Origin: Megascapheus bottae
Lineage: Eukaryota; Chordata; Mammalia; Rodentia; Geomyidae
Assembly (NCBI GenBank): GCA_024803745.1
Contig: JANJXV010000192.1
Location: 1,054,001-1,118,000, forward strand
DNA: 64,000 nucleotides
Direction of reading: 5' to 3'
Below, piece after piece: positions 9,361 to 19,540 of the stretch. A program made the position numbers and the translations under genes. Numbering within the stretch: position 1 is the stretch's first letter; each line of letters begins with the position of its first letter. The notes under the pieces were generated by a model, which had not been told where the DNA came from, did no database searches, and saw nothing but the letters and a program-made list of their open reading frames with translations.

Positions 9361-10272
9361 ATCTCTGGTCATAAAAGAAATGCAAATCAAAACAACTTTA
9401 AGATTCCACCTCACTCCATTTATAATGGCTAGGATCAAGAAATCTAATAATAACAGATGCTGGAGGGGAGGTGGACAGGAGGGATCACTACTACACTGTT
9501 GGTGGGAGTGCAAACTTGTTCAACCTCTATGGAAAGCAGTATGGCAGTTCCTCAAAAGACTAAATATAGAGCTCCCCTATGACCCAGCAATTCCACTACT
9601 TGGCATTTACCAATCGTCCAGAAACAAGGACCTACTAAATCCACTAGCACAACAATGTTCATTGCAGCACTATTCACCATAGCAAAGATATGGAACCAAC
9701 CCAGATGTCCCTCAGTTGATGAGTGGATCAACAAGATGTGGTATTTATACACAATGGAATTCTATGGTGCTCTCAGAAAGAATGACATCACCCATTTGTA
9801 AGGAAATGGAAAGACTTAGAAAAAAATCATATTAAGTGAAGGAAGCCAGACTCAAAGGAACATAGGCTCAATGGTTTCCCTCATTTACAATAATCAGTAG
9901 AAACCTTGGGCTCTCCTAGGAGAGGTTCACAATAGAGCAAAACCTAGATACATAAGGCCATACAGTATGATGCTAAATGAAAGGATCTCTAGGATATAGA
10001 AACAGAAGCCATATAATGAGTGATTGTTGTCCTTTTGCTGTCCCTTTATCTCATATTGTTACAATATTTCACCTTGTTATCTGATATATTTTATATACGC
10101 TTAATTGAAATAGGAGAGGGAAGGGGGAAAATCAAGATGTATGGGGAGAGGGGGAGGGAAATGGGAACCATGACATGAGAAAGGGTATCAACATTTATGA
10201 AGTAATGTACCTTCTATCTGATGAATATAATGTAACCCTTCTATTAATTACAATAAAAATATATGAAAAAAA
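9361..10272 (+). mobile_element. 5'-truncated L1 with ORF2 C-terminus and 3' UTR, with TSD
   Basis: The 5' part encodes the C-terminal end of L1 ORF2 (reverse transcriptase/endonuclease protein): the frame from 9356 contains [15 protein letters not shown] and DPAIPLLGIY. A frameshift in 9610-9655 moves the last part (from 9655) into another frame, which ends at a TAA at 9799-9801. The 3' UTR follows, with a G-rich stretch at 10,113-10,170 and an AATAAAAATA end. The direct repeat TTGAGTCATGGC lies at 9349-9360 and 10,273-10,284. The copy is dead: truncated and frameshifted. Confidence 0.93.
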
Positions 10273-10284
10273 TTGAGTCATGGC

Positions 10285-11399
10285 CAGGCTTCCTCCAGGT
10301 CCTTCAGAAGTGAAACTCCAGTTGTTCAGGTCTATCACCTTTCTTGAGTACATTTCCCCTCAGTCATTTACTGTGATCCGATACCCCAAGGACCCTTGTT
10401 CAGAAATGGCAGGGCGCTGTCACTGCCAACTGCAGGGAGAGCTCCTTCCTATAGCTGTTACAGGCCCCCTTGTCTCCTTCCTGCATCTGCACTTGGGACC
10501 ACAAGAGGCAACGTGCACAATGGCAATCTCTTAATAGGATTATATCTTTTTCTGCACATCCCATCTCTAGGGATTATTGTCATTTGTCTCCTGCAAATGA
10601 CAATCCAGCTTCTCCGGGCTCCCTGGTTGCTGGGGGAGAAATGTTACCGCACAGCTTGTGTCGGATGATGTTTTATAATCATAGCAGAAATCCAATATTA
10701 ATAGAACTGTCTGGGTAAAAAGGTGCGTGCGCTGTTTGTGGAGCCACACAGGTATCCCTGATGTCTGGAAACACCCCTCCCCCGCGATTTCTTTACTCTG
10801 GCATTTCTCCTGTAGACATAAAATTTTAAATCAAGTTGGACCACAGGCACATATGGGACTATTATGAGGACATCCTGCTTACTCTCCCACAGTCCGACAG
10901 ACACTTTGCACTGCCAACCCTTCATAATGCTCAATGGTGTTTACCATTTTTCCTAAGATACCCTTCTTTTTAATCCCTGCTTGTCCAAACACATCCTCCT
11001 CCGATTGCCTTCCGAGAGCACCTCACTCCGCAATGGTGTTTGACTTCCTGGTGGCAATGAGTCTCCAACTCCTTTGTGACCATTGCCTGTATTTTTCGCC
11101 TGAACCTCTTTTAACTGCTCACAATTATGGGGGCAGGGGGAGTCAAGGTCCTGGCCCTTGATCTAAACTTCATCCTAACTTAGAAAAGAATGGGGGCTGA
11201 GAAGGATGAAAATGTTCCCCTCTCTCTATTAGTCCCCTCAAACACCCCTCACCCCCAACCACCCAGCTGGGGGGACTATGACACTCCTCCCAAAAGAGTG
11301 GCCCACACAGCCACGGTTATAGCAAGAGCTCTTGAGAGTAGTAGTGGGGCTGGCCCACAGATCTCACACTAAGAGAATGGGGTTTGTTGTTCTGTTTCC
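10285..11399. other. Repeat-free block holding a hairpin-forming inverted repeat
   Basis: No transposable element was recognised over 1.1 kb. At 10,571-10,606 GGATTATTGTCATTTG and CAAATGACAATCC are inverted copies separated by 7 bases, with an extra ATT in the left arm. The surrounding sequence to about 10,720 is complex and has homeodomain-like words (GGATTATTG, CCAATATTAATAG). Open frames up to 90 codons are present but unrecognised. Confidence 0.45.
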
Positions 11400-11505
11400 C
11401 TGAAAAGAAAGAGAGGGTCAGAGAGGTTACTGGTTTGCCCAAGGTCACTGAAAGGGAAAACCACCATTAGAAATCCTAGCTTGTCTAAACCCAGCAGCAT
11501 CTCAG
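11400..11505 (-). mobile_element. MIR SINE fragment, antisense
   Basis: On the + strand: GGGTCAGAGAGGTTACTGG, TTTGCCCAAGGTCACTG and GAAATCCTAGCTTGTC, matching the reverse complement of the MIR core region. Confidence 0.65.
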
Positions 11506-12681
11506 GGATATGATTCGTACAGAGCCTCTGATGGTGGGTGGAGGGGTCCGTTACAAAAATCTCTTTTCCAATTTGACACAAGATGTCCAAGAGAAAGCCT
11601 TCCTTCACAGAGTTAAAAAAAAATCAATGATGTGAGCCCATCCTGGAGTCCCAGCTGGGCTTGAGATCTCAGCACTGCCCTTCTTACTCCATGTCTCCTG
11701 ACCCCAGTGAACAATTTGGAACCAAGTTACAATTTCCTTTTCATTCTCATTAAGCAGAATACACCTCTTTAACAACCCTCCCTAAACCACCCCCCATCTA
11801 CAACCCTCCCTGAGCTTTGCTTGACTATAAAGCGCTCTATTTCTCTGTGATCTTTATGTCCTTAGAAATTACAACATGCTGGCATAGGTATTTAATTATT
11901 GAAAGGAGATGTGCCTTGTAAAATATTGTACCTGCAGGTTTGCTCATGCAAAGTAAGGATGGATCCCACTTGGCCAGACAAAACCTTTGTTATGCTAGAG
12001 CTTTGTTCTGGAATAAATCTTGGTTTGTGAAATATGCATCCTATAAGAGCACTTCTGGGTTCTGCCTAGAACTGGCCAAACTAAAACACCTTTCCCTTTT
12101 TTAAATGAAACTAAACCTTGCTTTTACATAATACTGAGCTGACCCCCTCCTAGGCTTGGAATTTAAAGAACACTTTTAGGGGTAGGGAAAAAAAACAGAT
12201 GTCAGATGATCCATCACAGAGTTTCTTTTCCAAGGCTGGAAAGAGCTCCACCACCACACTAAGGATAAAAGACAACAGATAAACGTCAAAGTTTGAACTC
12301 TGCTCAAAGACATACAAAAGCTTAGGTTGCAGGGAAAGCTCTCTGTGCTGTCCAATATGATAGACATGCTGGTACCATCCAATATTATTGGTTTTGACTT
12401 CTAATCCATGGATTTGACTTCAGATGTGTCTGGAATATCCGAAGCAGTGGAATTTCAATTTTACATCATAATGTAATCCATTTAGATTTAGTTGCATGGA
12501 GCATCATGTAATCCAGGCTTATCCTTTGGACAGTGAATGCAATTACTGATCAATATTCCTAAAGAACATAGAAGTAAACATGCTCAAAAATATTTGCCAG
12601 TGGAATCTGGTAATTTAGAAGAAGGATGAAAGAGCATGATTGAATCAGATTTGTCCTGGGGAATTCAAGGTTGGTTTAGCA
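11506..12681. other. Non-repetitive block, no gene seen
   Basis: Unique-looking DNA. Short runs only: A-runs at 11,615 and 12,188, and CCCTCCC words near 11,780-11,810. No open frame above 79 codons. Confidence 0.5.
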
Positions 12682-12856
12682 GAAGAAGGAAGGGAAGGGA
12701 AGGGGAAGGGAGGGGAGGGAAGGGGAGGGGGAGAGAGAGGAGAGGGGAGGGGGAGGGAAGGGGAGGGGAGGGGAAGGAAGAGGAGAAAGAAAGAAAAAAT
12801 AAAAAAAGAAAGAGGGAAGGAGGGAGGGAGGGGAAAGGAAAGGAAAGGAAATCAAT
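12682..12856. repeat. GGGA/GAAA polypurine tract
   Basis: Nearly pure purine on the + strand: AAGGGAAGGG, then GGGGAGAGAGAGG, then GAAAGAAAG and GGGAGGGAGG. The only pyrimidine in the middle is a T near 12,800. It is stop-free in every frame, which explains the R/G/E/K-rich open frames across it. Confidence 0.97.
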
Positions 12857-12859
12857 GTC

Positions 12860-13143
12860 AGCGATTTAGTGGCACAAATTCATGGAATCCCAGTACTCAC
12901 AAAGAGGAAGCAGGAGGATCACAAATTCAAGGTCAGACTGGGATATAGACCGAGAACCTGGCTCAAAGAAAAAAAATCAGGTATGGTAGCGCATACATGT
13001 AATCCCAGCTGTGTAGGAGGATTCAAATTAAAACCCTATCTGAAAAATAATCAACCCCAAAAGAGGGCTGGGGGCATTGCTTAAGCAGAAGAGTGCTTGC
13101 TGAGTAGACATGAGGCCCTGAGTTCAAATTCCCGCAAAAAAGG
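12860..13143 (+). mobile_element. B1-B1-ID composite SINE (old)
   Basis: First B1-like monomer at about 12,860-12,970 (TGGAATCCCAGTAC, GCAGGAGGATCAC). Second B1-like monomer from about 12,980 (GGTAGCGCATACATGTAATC). ID-like monomer from 13,066 (GGGCTGGGGGCATTGC, GAGTGCTTGCTGAG, GAGTTCAAATTCCC). The same order occurs in diverged copies elsewhere in the window and resembles composite SINEs I associate with castorimorph rodents; that comparison is from memory. Confidence 0.7.
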
Positions 13144-14505
13144 AGAGAGAATACTTATCTGACTTGAAAAGTAACCTCGTATGTGGTAAGAGTTCTATTA
13201 ATACTAATTAGAATCAGCTCTATTAACCTTAGCTCATGAATATATTGCTATACTATGTCATTAATGTTATTAATATATCATTCATAGTATATTAATAGAA
13301 ATACACTCATACTAACTTATTCCTGTTAAATACTGTTTAGGATTTCACTGTTCCCTTTTCTTAGGCTGTGAGTGTTACACCTCCCTGAGATTTTTTTTTG
13401 TGTGTAACAAGAGGCTCCCCTGACACTGAGCCTCATGTGTTCTGAGAGTCCGGGGATCCCCAGATCTGGGCCCCCCGCCATGCCCCACATGGGCTGGCTT
13501 CTCCAACACATGCAGCTGCTCTGTTGGCTGACCCAATCCAGGCCAGTGACTCTGCTTCTCTCCTGCTTGCCTCAGCAGTTTTGCTTCCCAGCCGTCCACA
13601 CTCCCAATGGCTCCAATACGTCCAAAGATGAGCACTTCCAAACCCTGAATTATTTACATCTAAGAGGCTCCATGGGTCCTTTCTCCCTCCAATTCTGCCA
13701 GCCCCTCCCCCCTTCCAATGAATCATAGCAAATTTGAATCTTGGCCATACACACACAAAGTGAAGTTTTGTTTTTTACTTAGAAGGTTCCTCTGGTACAC
13801 CCAGGAGAAAAAGGGCAGAAAAAGATGGAGGTGGACAGTGGCTTGCAAAGGAAAAGGAAAAGAAAAGCAAACAACAACAATAACAATAAAGCAACTCTTG
13901 CTGAATCAGTAACTAGCAGTAATAGATTTTTTTTAAAAATTCACTTCCAGGCTCAGTTGGGGAAAACAAGATACATTTCCTTGCAATAATTTAAAGAGTG
14001 GAATGTTTCATTCCCAGAGAAACTACAGCTGTTTTGACCTATTCCTGGCTTTAGGTTGGACTATTATTTGCGTTCTCTGAATTATTATTGTTGTCATTTC
14101 TTTTCCTTTTTTAACATGGTAGCATTTAGGAATGGAGCCAAGTTATAGCCTGATTAAAGTCTTTCACTCTGAATTAAAGGTTTTGAATCCAGCCTTAGGC
14201 TTCAGCCTCAGATTTTTGTTGCTGTAGCTGCTGTTTTCCATCCACACCTCCCCATCTCCAGGGGAGAAGAATAGAACTAGAAATCAGTCCGCTGCAGGCA
14301 CACCCCTCTGAGGTTACACCAATTGGCTCCAAGGAGGGTGCCACTGCTGTTTTGGATGTTATAAGGCCACTGTGGCTGCAACCAGGCCAGTAAGGGGACA
14401 AAGGACATCTCCCTGAGGGAAAGGCCAAGGGAAGAGAAGGACCCTTCCCAAGCATTCTCATGTTCTAGAAAAGTCACTCTCCTTGCAATTCCTTTTTTCA
14501 TCTCA
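13144..14505. other. Non-repetitive block, no gene seen
   Basis: AT-rich at 13,144-13,330 with many TTAATA words, then GC-richer at 13,380-13,700, where both strands have overlapping open frames of about 90-107 codons. None of these has a recognisable domain. A short (ACA)n-like patch is at 13,870-13,890. Confidence 0.45.
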
Positions 14506-14738
14506 AGAGTTCTGATAACTCACACCTGTAATCTCAGCTACTGAGAAGTCTAAGATCTAAGGATGGCGGTTCAAAGCCAGTCCTGGCAGAAAAGTCCCTG
14601 AGACTCTTACCTCCAATAAACTATCAAAAAGCCAGAAGTTAGGGGTGTGGCAAGTGGTAGAGCACCAGCCATGCAGCTGGGGATAGCAGGCAGGAATATG
14701 AGTGTGAGGCCTTGAGTTCAAGCACCGGTAGTGACAAG
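14506..14738 (+). mobile_element. B1-Geo SINE
   Basis: Head: CTCACACCTGTAATCTCAGC, CAAAGCCAGTCCTGGCAG, GACTCTTACCTCCAATAAAC. Tail: GGCAAGTGGTAGAGCACCAG and TTGAGTTCAAGCACCGG. It lacks part of the tail A box region (GTGTGGCAAG instead of GTGGCTCAAG). Confidence 0.82.
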
Positions 14739-14987
14739 TTCATTCATCAATTCACTTCAGTCACCTGTAACATGAGATCATAAGAGCACCTAGGTCAAAG
14801 TGTTGGGTCTGAGATATTTACAGATGCACTGATCAGTAATCAATCAATGCTGGCTGGTGTGTACTGCTCCTCTTTAAGGTGCTTTCTCTACCTGATCATC
14901 TAGCATGTCATCTTCCCATGTCTGCCAAGATCGCACTTGCCGATAATGGAAAAAGCACAAACCATACACGTGTGTGCGTACAGGCTT

Positions 14988-14988
<1 letters not shown>

Positions 14989-15032
<44 letters not shown>
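14989..15032. repeat. (CA)n microsatellite
   Basis: About 22 uninterrupted CA units, followed directly by antisense B1-type sequence. Confidence 0.99.
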
Positions 15033-15047
15033 ACTTGTCTGTCGAAA

Positions 15048-15250
15048 TAGGCTCTTTTCTGCCCAGGAGGGCCTTAGACTGCCATCTTCCCAATCATTGC
15101 CTGCTGAGCAGCAGAAATTATAGATGTCAGCCACCAAGGCCTGGCTGATAGAAAGATCTCTCTAGAAGACAGCTCAGTGGGCCCTTGGACCATAATCCTC
15201 CTCTGTCTATGCTTCAACATGGAGCTGGGATTTCAGGTGTGCACTACTGT
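15048..15250 (-). mobile_element. Antisense B1 dimer remnant
   Basis: Two antisense B1-like ends in tandem. One ends GAAATTATAGATGTCAGCC and CCAAGGCCTGGCTG (to about 15,146). The other ends GCTGGGATTTCAGGTGTGC (to about 15,250), preceded by GGACCATAATCCTCC. This fits the B1-B1 part of the older composite SINE. Confidence 0.55.
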
Positions 15251-15416
15251 TGGTTTGTTGGTTGAAATGGGGATAGGGGGAAACTCGAGCCCTGTGCAAT
15301 GTCAGAGCCCACGTCCCATGTCTGTTACTTGCCTGTTGAAGGGAGGGAGGGAAAGCGGGCAATCTATCCCTACTGGGTGAAGGCTGAGAGAAGAGAAGGG
15401 GGGAGGTAAGATGGTA

Positions 15417-15608
15417 AGGGCTGGGAGTTTGGCCTAGTGGTAGAGTGCTTGCCTGGCATGCACAAAGACCTGGGTTCGATTCCTCAGTACCACATACACA
15501 GAAACGGTGCTGTGGCTCAAGTGGTAGAGCACTAGCCTTGAGAAAGCCCAAGGACAGCGCTCAGGCCCTGAGTTCAAGCCTCATGCCTCCGGACTGGCAA
15601 AAAAAAAT
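15417..15608 (+). mobile_element. IDL-Geo SINE, near full length
   Basis: Good reference copy. ID-like head: A box TGGCCTAGTGG (15,430-15,440) and perfect B box GGTTCGATTCC (15,473-15,483). Linker CTCAGTACCACATACACAG. Geo tail: A-box-like TGGCTCAAGTG (15,513-15,523) and B-box-like GAGTTCAAGCC (15,570-15,580), then GGACTGGC and A-run. Both halves therefore show RNA polymerase III type internal promoter boxes. An A9-T10-A7 stretch follows the tail. Confidence 0.93.
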
Positions 15609-15626
15609 TTTTTTTTTAAAAAAAGG

Positions 15627-16237
15627 TAATCAATGACCTTTTTGGCCACAGGCTGCTGGGTACCAGGCCATGGAGAAAAAGACAGAAGAATGTGAAAGAG
15701 CAGAAGGAGAAATGAAGCAGTCATGGACCCCGCTGCCAGGAAAGCCTGCACTGTTCTGGCTGCTGCCAGTGCCAACAGGAATGGCAGGCAGCCTGGAGCT
15801 CTTGACAGAGGATGGGGAGGAAAGCCAGGAGCGAGAGTCAGCCGGAGGGAGATGCTGGAGGGGCTTCCCCAACTGAGCAGGTGCCTGGGGAAGGAAGACC
15901 CTACCCAAGAACAGCCTTGGGAGCCACAAACAATCCCCCTCCCCAACCTGTGCCCTGGACCTCCTACTCTCCCAGATCTCAAAGCAGCTAGCCCCAGCTC
16001 TCCTTCAGCCAGGCCAGCTGCCCGGCAGGCAAGCAGATGGTGACATCTTCACTAGAGCCAAAATTACCTTTCCAGGAAAATGTCTCAACCTTCTCTGGAG
16101 GACACAGAAAGGAGCGTGCACCATGGAGAATTTCAAACTTTCTCAAGAAGCTACAGCTTCTTAAAAGTATTTGAGTGAAACAAAAATGTATTTTGACTAT
16201 AGATTGTTCAGTGCCTCCGATTTAAAAAGAAAAGAAA
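15627..16237. other. GC-rich non-repetitive block, no gene seen
   Basis: Open frames of 106 (15,723-16,043, +) and 133 codons (15,581-15,982, -) overlap each other here. Neither has a recognisable domain, and the minus-strand one runs into the SINE tail, so both are probably chance in GC-rich DNA. Confidence 0.45.
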
Positions 16238-16428
16238 GGTTGTTGAAAGTTGCCTATAATCTCAACCACCTGGGAGGCAGAGGTAGGAAGATGACAGTTC
16301 AAGGCTGAACTGGGAGAAAATACAAGACCTATCTGAAAACCAAACTAAAAGCCAAGGGACTGGGAACAGGGCTCAAGTAATAGAGCACCTACCTAGAAAG
16401 CACAAGGCCCTGAATTTAATCCCAGTAC
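16238..16428 (+). mobile_element. B1-ID composite SINE (old)
   Basis: B1-like part: TTGCCTATAATCTCAACCAC, GGGAGGCAGAGGTAGGAAG. ID-like part: GGGACTGGGAACAGGGCTC, TAGAGCACCTACCTAG, GGCCCTGAATTTAATCCCAG. An (AAT)n repeat begins at its 3' end. Confidence 0.7.
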
Positions 16429-16437
16429 AAAAAAATA

Positions 16438-16484
<47 letters not shown>
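16429..16484. repeat. (AAT)n microsatellite at SINE tail
   Basis: About 16 AAT units following an A-run that ends the SINE at 16,428; another case of repeat growth from a SINE tail. Confidence 0.98.
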
Positions 16485-16485
<1 letters not shown>

Positions 16486-16486
<1 letters not shown>

Positions 16487-16715
16487 CAGGTGCTGGTGGC
16501 TCATACCTGCATTCCTAGCTACTCAAGAAGCTGAGATCTGAGGATCAAGGTTCAAAGCCAGTAGGGGCAGAAAAGTCTATGAAACTCTTATCTCCAATTA
16601 ACCACCTAAAAACCAGAAGTGGCACTGTGGCTCAGAATGGCAGTGTGCTAGCCTGAAAAGAAAAAGCGCTCAAGGACAGTGCCCAGGACCAGACTTCAAG
16701 TCCCATGACCAACAG
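16486..16715 (+). mobile_element. B1-Geo SINE
   Basis: Head: GGTGCTGGTGGCTCATACC, CTAGCTACTCAAGAAGCTG, CTCTTATCTCCAATTAACC. Tail: CACTGTGGCTCAGAATGGC, CAGTGCCCAGGACC and ACTTCAAGTCCC. It lies directly downstream of the AAT repeat and is followed by a short (AACT)n run at about 16,721-16,740. Confidence 0.85.
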
Positions 16716-16740
16716 AAAATTAATTAACTAACTAACTAAC

Positions 16741-17479
16741 AGTCAGGTAGTTTCCAGAACTTTAGCTCCTTACTCCCCAACCCTGTCATCCCTTGTGAGC
16801 AGCTAGTCATGGACTAAAAATCACTGAATTAAACTATTCTATCTGTCTCTGTCTCATCCCCTCCCTCTCAAATCTCAACATCTGGCTCCCAGATGTATGC
16901 TTACCACTGCACTTACTGCTTGCATAACAGACAGGTTCCATTATCAATGCTAATCTGTTTACCTAATTCTAGAACTCTGAGGGGCTGTGCTGGGAAATAT
17001 TGCACGCTCCATTCCACATCAAGTAGGGACATGTTCGGTGAGTGATTAGCAATGTCTGCATGGAAACAGGAAGCTGGATGCATGGTGGGTCCAGTACTCA
17101 CACAGAGGGCCGCATCTTCATCACTCTGCTTCTGGACAATGTTTGACTCTAAAAAGCTCCCTTCTGACTGGAGAAAACATTTATGCTGACTATGAGACAC
17201 AAATGAATGATTGAAGGCCTCCAGAGGAAAGGATTTTGAAGCAAACAAGGAATTTCTCTAGCATCTCTATCCTCAAAACTCATATGACTCCCCTGTTAGA
17301 CTTCATGTCTGCATGTACTGTTGTCAAAACTACTTTTTCCTACTTCACAAGAATGAGAAGATGGGTCCCCTGGACCTCATCACTCCTAAACTGGCCCCAT
17401 CCTGTCCACTGCAGATAAGCATCAACTTGCAAATCCTAGCCTGATAGAACTATCCTAAGATGTGTAGACCTCACTGGTC
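16741..17479. other. Non-repetitive block, no gene seen
   Basis: Complex sequence. A 111-codon minus-strand open frame (16,913-17,248) is unrecognised and has no supporting context. Confidence 0.45.
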
Positions 17480-17620
17480 AGGGACTCAAATCTCAGCTGA
17501 CCAAGTGGATGGCCTTGGGGGGGAAAATTATTTGCCCTTGCCAGCCTCAGTTTCCTCCTATGCATGAGAAAAAGGAAAGAATTCCTTTCATGTAAGAATT
17601 AAGGAAATTACAGTTGTTCT
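17480..17620 (+). mobile_element. MIR SINE, sense
   Basis: GACTCAAATCTCAGCTGACC, GATGGCCTTGGGG and CAGCCTCAGTTTCCTCCTATG, then GAATTAAGGAAATTA, follow the MIR order (acctTGGGcaag, ctcagtttcctcatctg, gattaaatgag). Confidence 0.72.
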
Positions 17621-18232
17621 GCTCCTAAAATCTACAGGATATTTAAGATACACTGCTTTCTTTTCCCCTCTTTTCATACCCTCAAGGCTATTTCAAGCTT
17701 TCTCCACAGGCAGTGAGTAAGGCATCAGAAATGTCTCTGTGCTGAATTAATGTAGCTGAGAGATGAGAAACCCCTCCCTGTGCCCCCAACTTGAGCCCTC
17801 CTCCTCTCTGTTTAGATTCAACTCAAAATAGCTGAACTTAGATGGAACCAGTTGGGGTCTGTCTTTGTATCTGGAGGCTTAAAAAAAAAGATTCAAACCT
17901 TAAGCCCAACAGCTGCAGGTTAGTCAAGGACCTGATTCTGCCTGGTTAATTAACTTTAACCTCCAACCCAAGTCACTGTACATTTGTGCAGCTGACTCCT
18001 TTGATGCTAAAAGAATAAGCTTTTATCCAATGATTTATAATTTTTTAAAAGAAACTGTTTTAAGTAGCATAGGTGTATAGTTGTGTTTTTTTAATTAAAT
18101 AGAACCAAAGCATTTCAAATGAAGAACTGTTCCTCAAAATACTAGTCTTACAAATCTTGCCAGAAATGCATTTATTAAAAGTAGGCTTCTCAATGTAGTT
18201 TAGGTACATTTAATAAATGTAAGTGTACATAT
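17621..18232. other. Non-repetitive block, no gene seen
   Basis: AT-leaning complex DNA with short A/T runs near 17,881 and 18,084. Nothing recognised. Confidence 0.5.
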
Positions 18233-18244
18233 AAAAGCAGATAA

Positions 18245-18458
18245 CGGGGCTGGGAGTGTGGCCTAGTAGTAGAGTGCTTATCTAGCATGTACAACGCTCT
18301 GGGTTCAATCCCTTGGTACCACATACACAGAGAAAACAGAAAGTGGTGGTGCTGTGACTCAAGGGGTAGAGTGCTAGCCTTGAGAAAGCCCAAGGACAAT
18401 GCCCAGGCCCTGAGTTGAAGCCCCAGGACTGGCAAAACAAAACAAAACAAAACAAACA
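18245..18458 (+). mobile_element. IDL-Geo SINE with (AAAAC)n tail, TSD visible
   Basis: Head: GGGGCTGGGAGTGTGGCCTAG, GGTTCAATCCCTTGG. Tail: CTGTGACTCAAGGGGTAGAG, GAGTTGAAGCCCC, GGACTGGC. The A-tail has become AAAAC repeats. Flanks: AAAAGCAGATAA (18,233-18,244) and AAAAACAGATAA (18,459-18,470), an 11/12 target-site duplication. Confidence 0.92.
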
Positions 18459-18507
18459 AAAAACAGATAAAAAAGAGATACGTAGATAGAGACTCATACT
18501 CAGACAA

Positions 18508-18690
18508 ATGTGTGTTTGGCGGAGTGGTTACTGGGTCTTGAACTCAGAGCCTAGGCTCTGTCCTGCAACTTCTTCCTCTCCAGACTGAGGCTCTGTCCCT
18601 CAGCTTCCTCCTCTCCAGCTGAGCCTAGGCTCTACTTCTGGATTTTTGGTGGATCTGAGCCTTACAGGCATGAGATGTCAGTCTCATACA
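18508..18690 (-). mobile_element. Antisense Geo-type SINE with internal tandem duplication
   Basis: It begins GGGTCTTGAACTCAGAGCC (antisense Geo tail). A unit of about 35 bp (GGCTCTGTCC ... CTCTCCAG.CTGA) is then present at 18,554-18,588 and 18,589-18,622, with the start of a third copy (GCCTAGGCTCTA). The element ends with CTTACAGGCATGAGATG, resembling the antisense B1 head. Confidence 0.6.
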
Positions 18691-19093
18691 AGCATGTTAC
18701 ATATGGATCTCTTTATAATAGATCCTAAAATTTACTTCATTCTGGTATACCTACATCTATGCTTTCAATGGCTCCATTGTTAAAAGAAATTACCATTATT
18801 CCAATATTTAGGCGGGCCATCATTTCCCCCTCATTTTCCACTAACAGACAAATAGGAGATATTTTATATTTCCCATGATGATGTTGGAGCAACAGGCCTG
18901 CACATGAGTCTCTGTGTAAAGATTTCTTTTTTTTTTACACTTCATATTTAGAGTGTAGAATGGTTTCTAAAAGCCTACGCACTCAGAATTCAGTTAGCAT
19001 TTAAGAACGTAAAACATACTTGCATAGGCAGCTCCGGGAGCTCCCACTGCAAAGGGTACATGTTGCCTGATTCCAAAAGAACTACTTACTTCC
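18691..19093. other. Non-repetitive block, no gene seen
   Basis: AT-rich complex sequence with a T-run at 18,929-18,937; nothing recognised. Confidence 0.5.
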
Positions 19094-19160
19094 ACAGCCA
19101 TATACAATGTAATCCCAGCACTTGGGAGGTGGGGGAAGGAAGACCACTGGACAGTAAGAG
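19094..19160 (+). mobile_element. B1 monomer fragment
   Basis: ATGTAATCCCAGCACTTGGG followed by AGGTGGGGGAAGGAAGACC is a typical B1/7SL-derived core. Neither a full 5' end nor a tail is visible. Confidence 0.6.
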
Positions 19161-19353
19161 ACTTGTGGAGAAGAGCTAGGAGGCCCCAGCTGCACAAACC
19201 AAAGCCAGACAAGATTTTCCAACAGCCATCAAGCCCCCAGACACAGGATCAAGGCTAGCTACCAGGTCAAGGGCTTGCTACCAACCCTATCTATTGTTGG
19301 CTACATGTGAACCCATCCAACAATGGGGATTCCTATCTCAAGAATGCACAGAC

Positions 19354-19540
19354 AGCTGGGTGCTGCTGGCTCATGCCAATAATCCTACTCAGGAGGCTGA
19401 GATCTGAGCATCATGGTTCAAAGCCAGCCTAGACGCTATATCCAATGAATCACCAGAAAACCGGAAGTAGCACTGTGGTGCAAAGTCATAGAGTACTAAT
19501 CAGGCCCTGAGTTCAAGCCCCACATTCAACCAAAAAAAAA
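19354..19540 (+). mobile_element. B1-Geo SINE, shortened
   Basis: Head: GCTGGGTGCTGCTGGCTCATG, CTCAGGAGGCTGAGATC, CATGGTTCAAAGCCAGCC. Tail: GCACTGTGGTGCAAAG, then a deletion, then CAGGCCCTGAGTTCAAGCCCC and an A-run. Confidence 0.83.

Noticed and set aside
9356..9682. 108-codon frame resembling a real protein end
   Set aside because: The similarity is to L1 ORF2; the copy is 5'-truncated, frameshifted and flanked by a target duplication, so it is a dead transposon and not a host gene.
15417..15490. tRNA-Ala-like sequence with good A and B boxes, considered as a tRNA gene
   Set aside because: It is the head of an IDL-Geo SINE, repeated many times in the window and followed by the Geo tail and an A-run; no acceptor stem pairing is evident.
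15581..15982. 133-codon minus-strand frame overlapping a 106-codon plus-strand frame
   Set aside because: Both strands are open in the same GC-rich stretch, and the minus frame runs into a SINE tail; no domain recognised.
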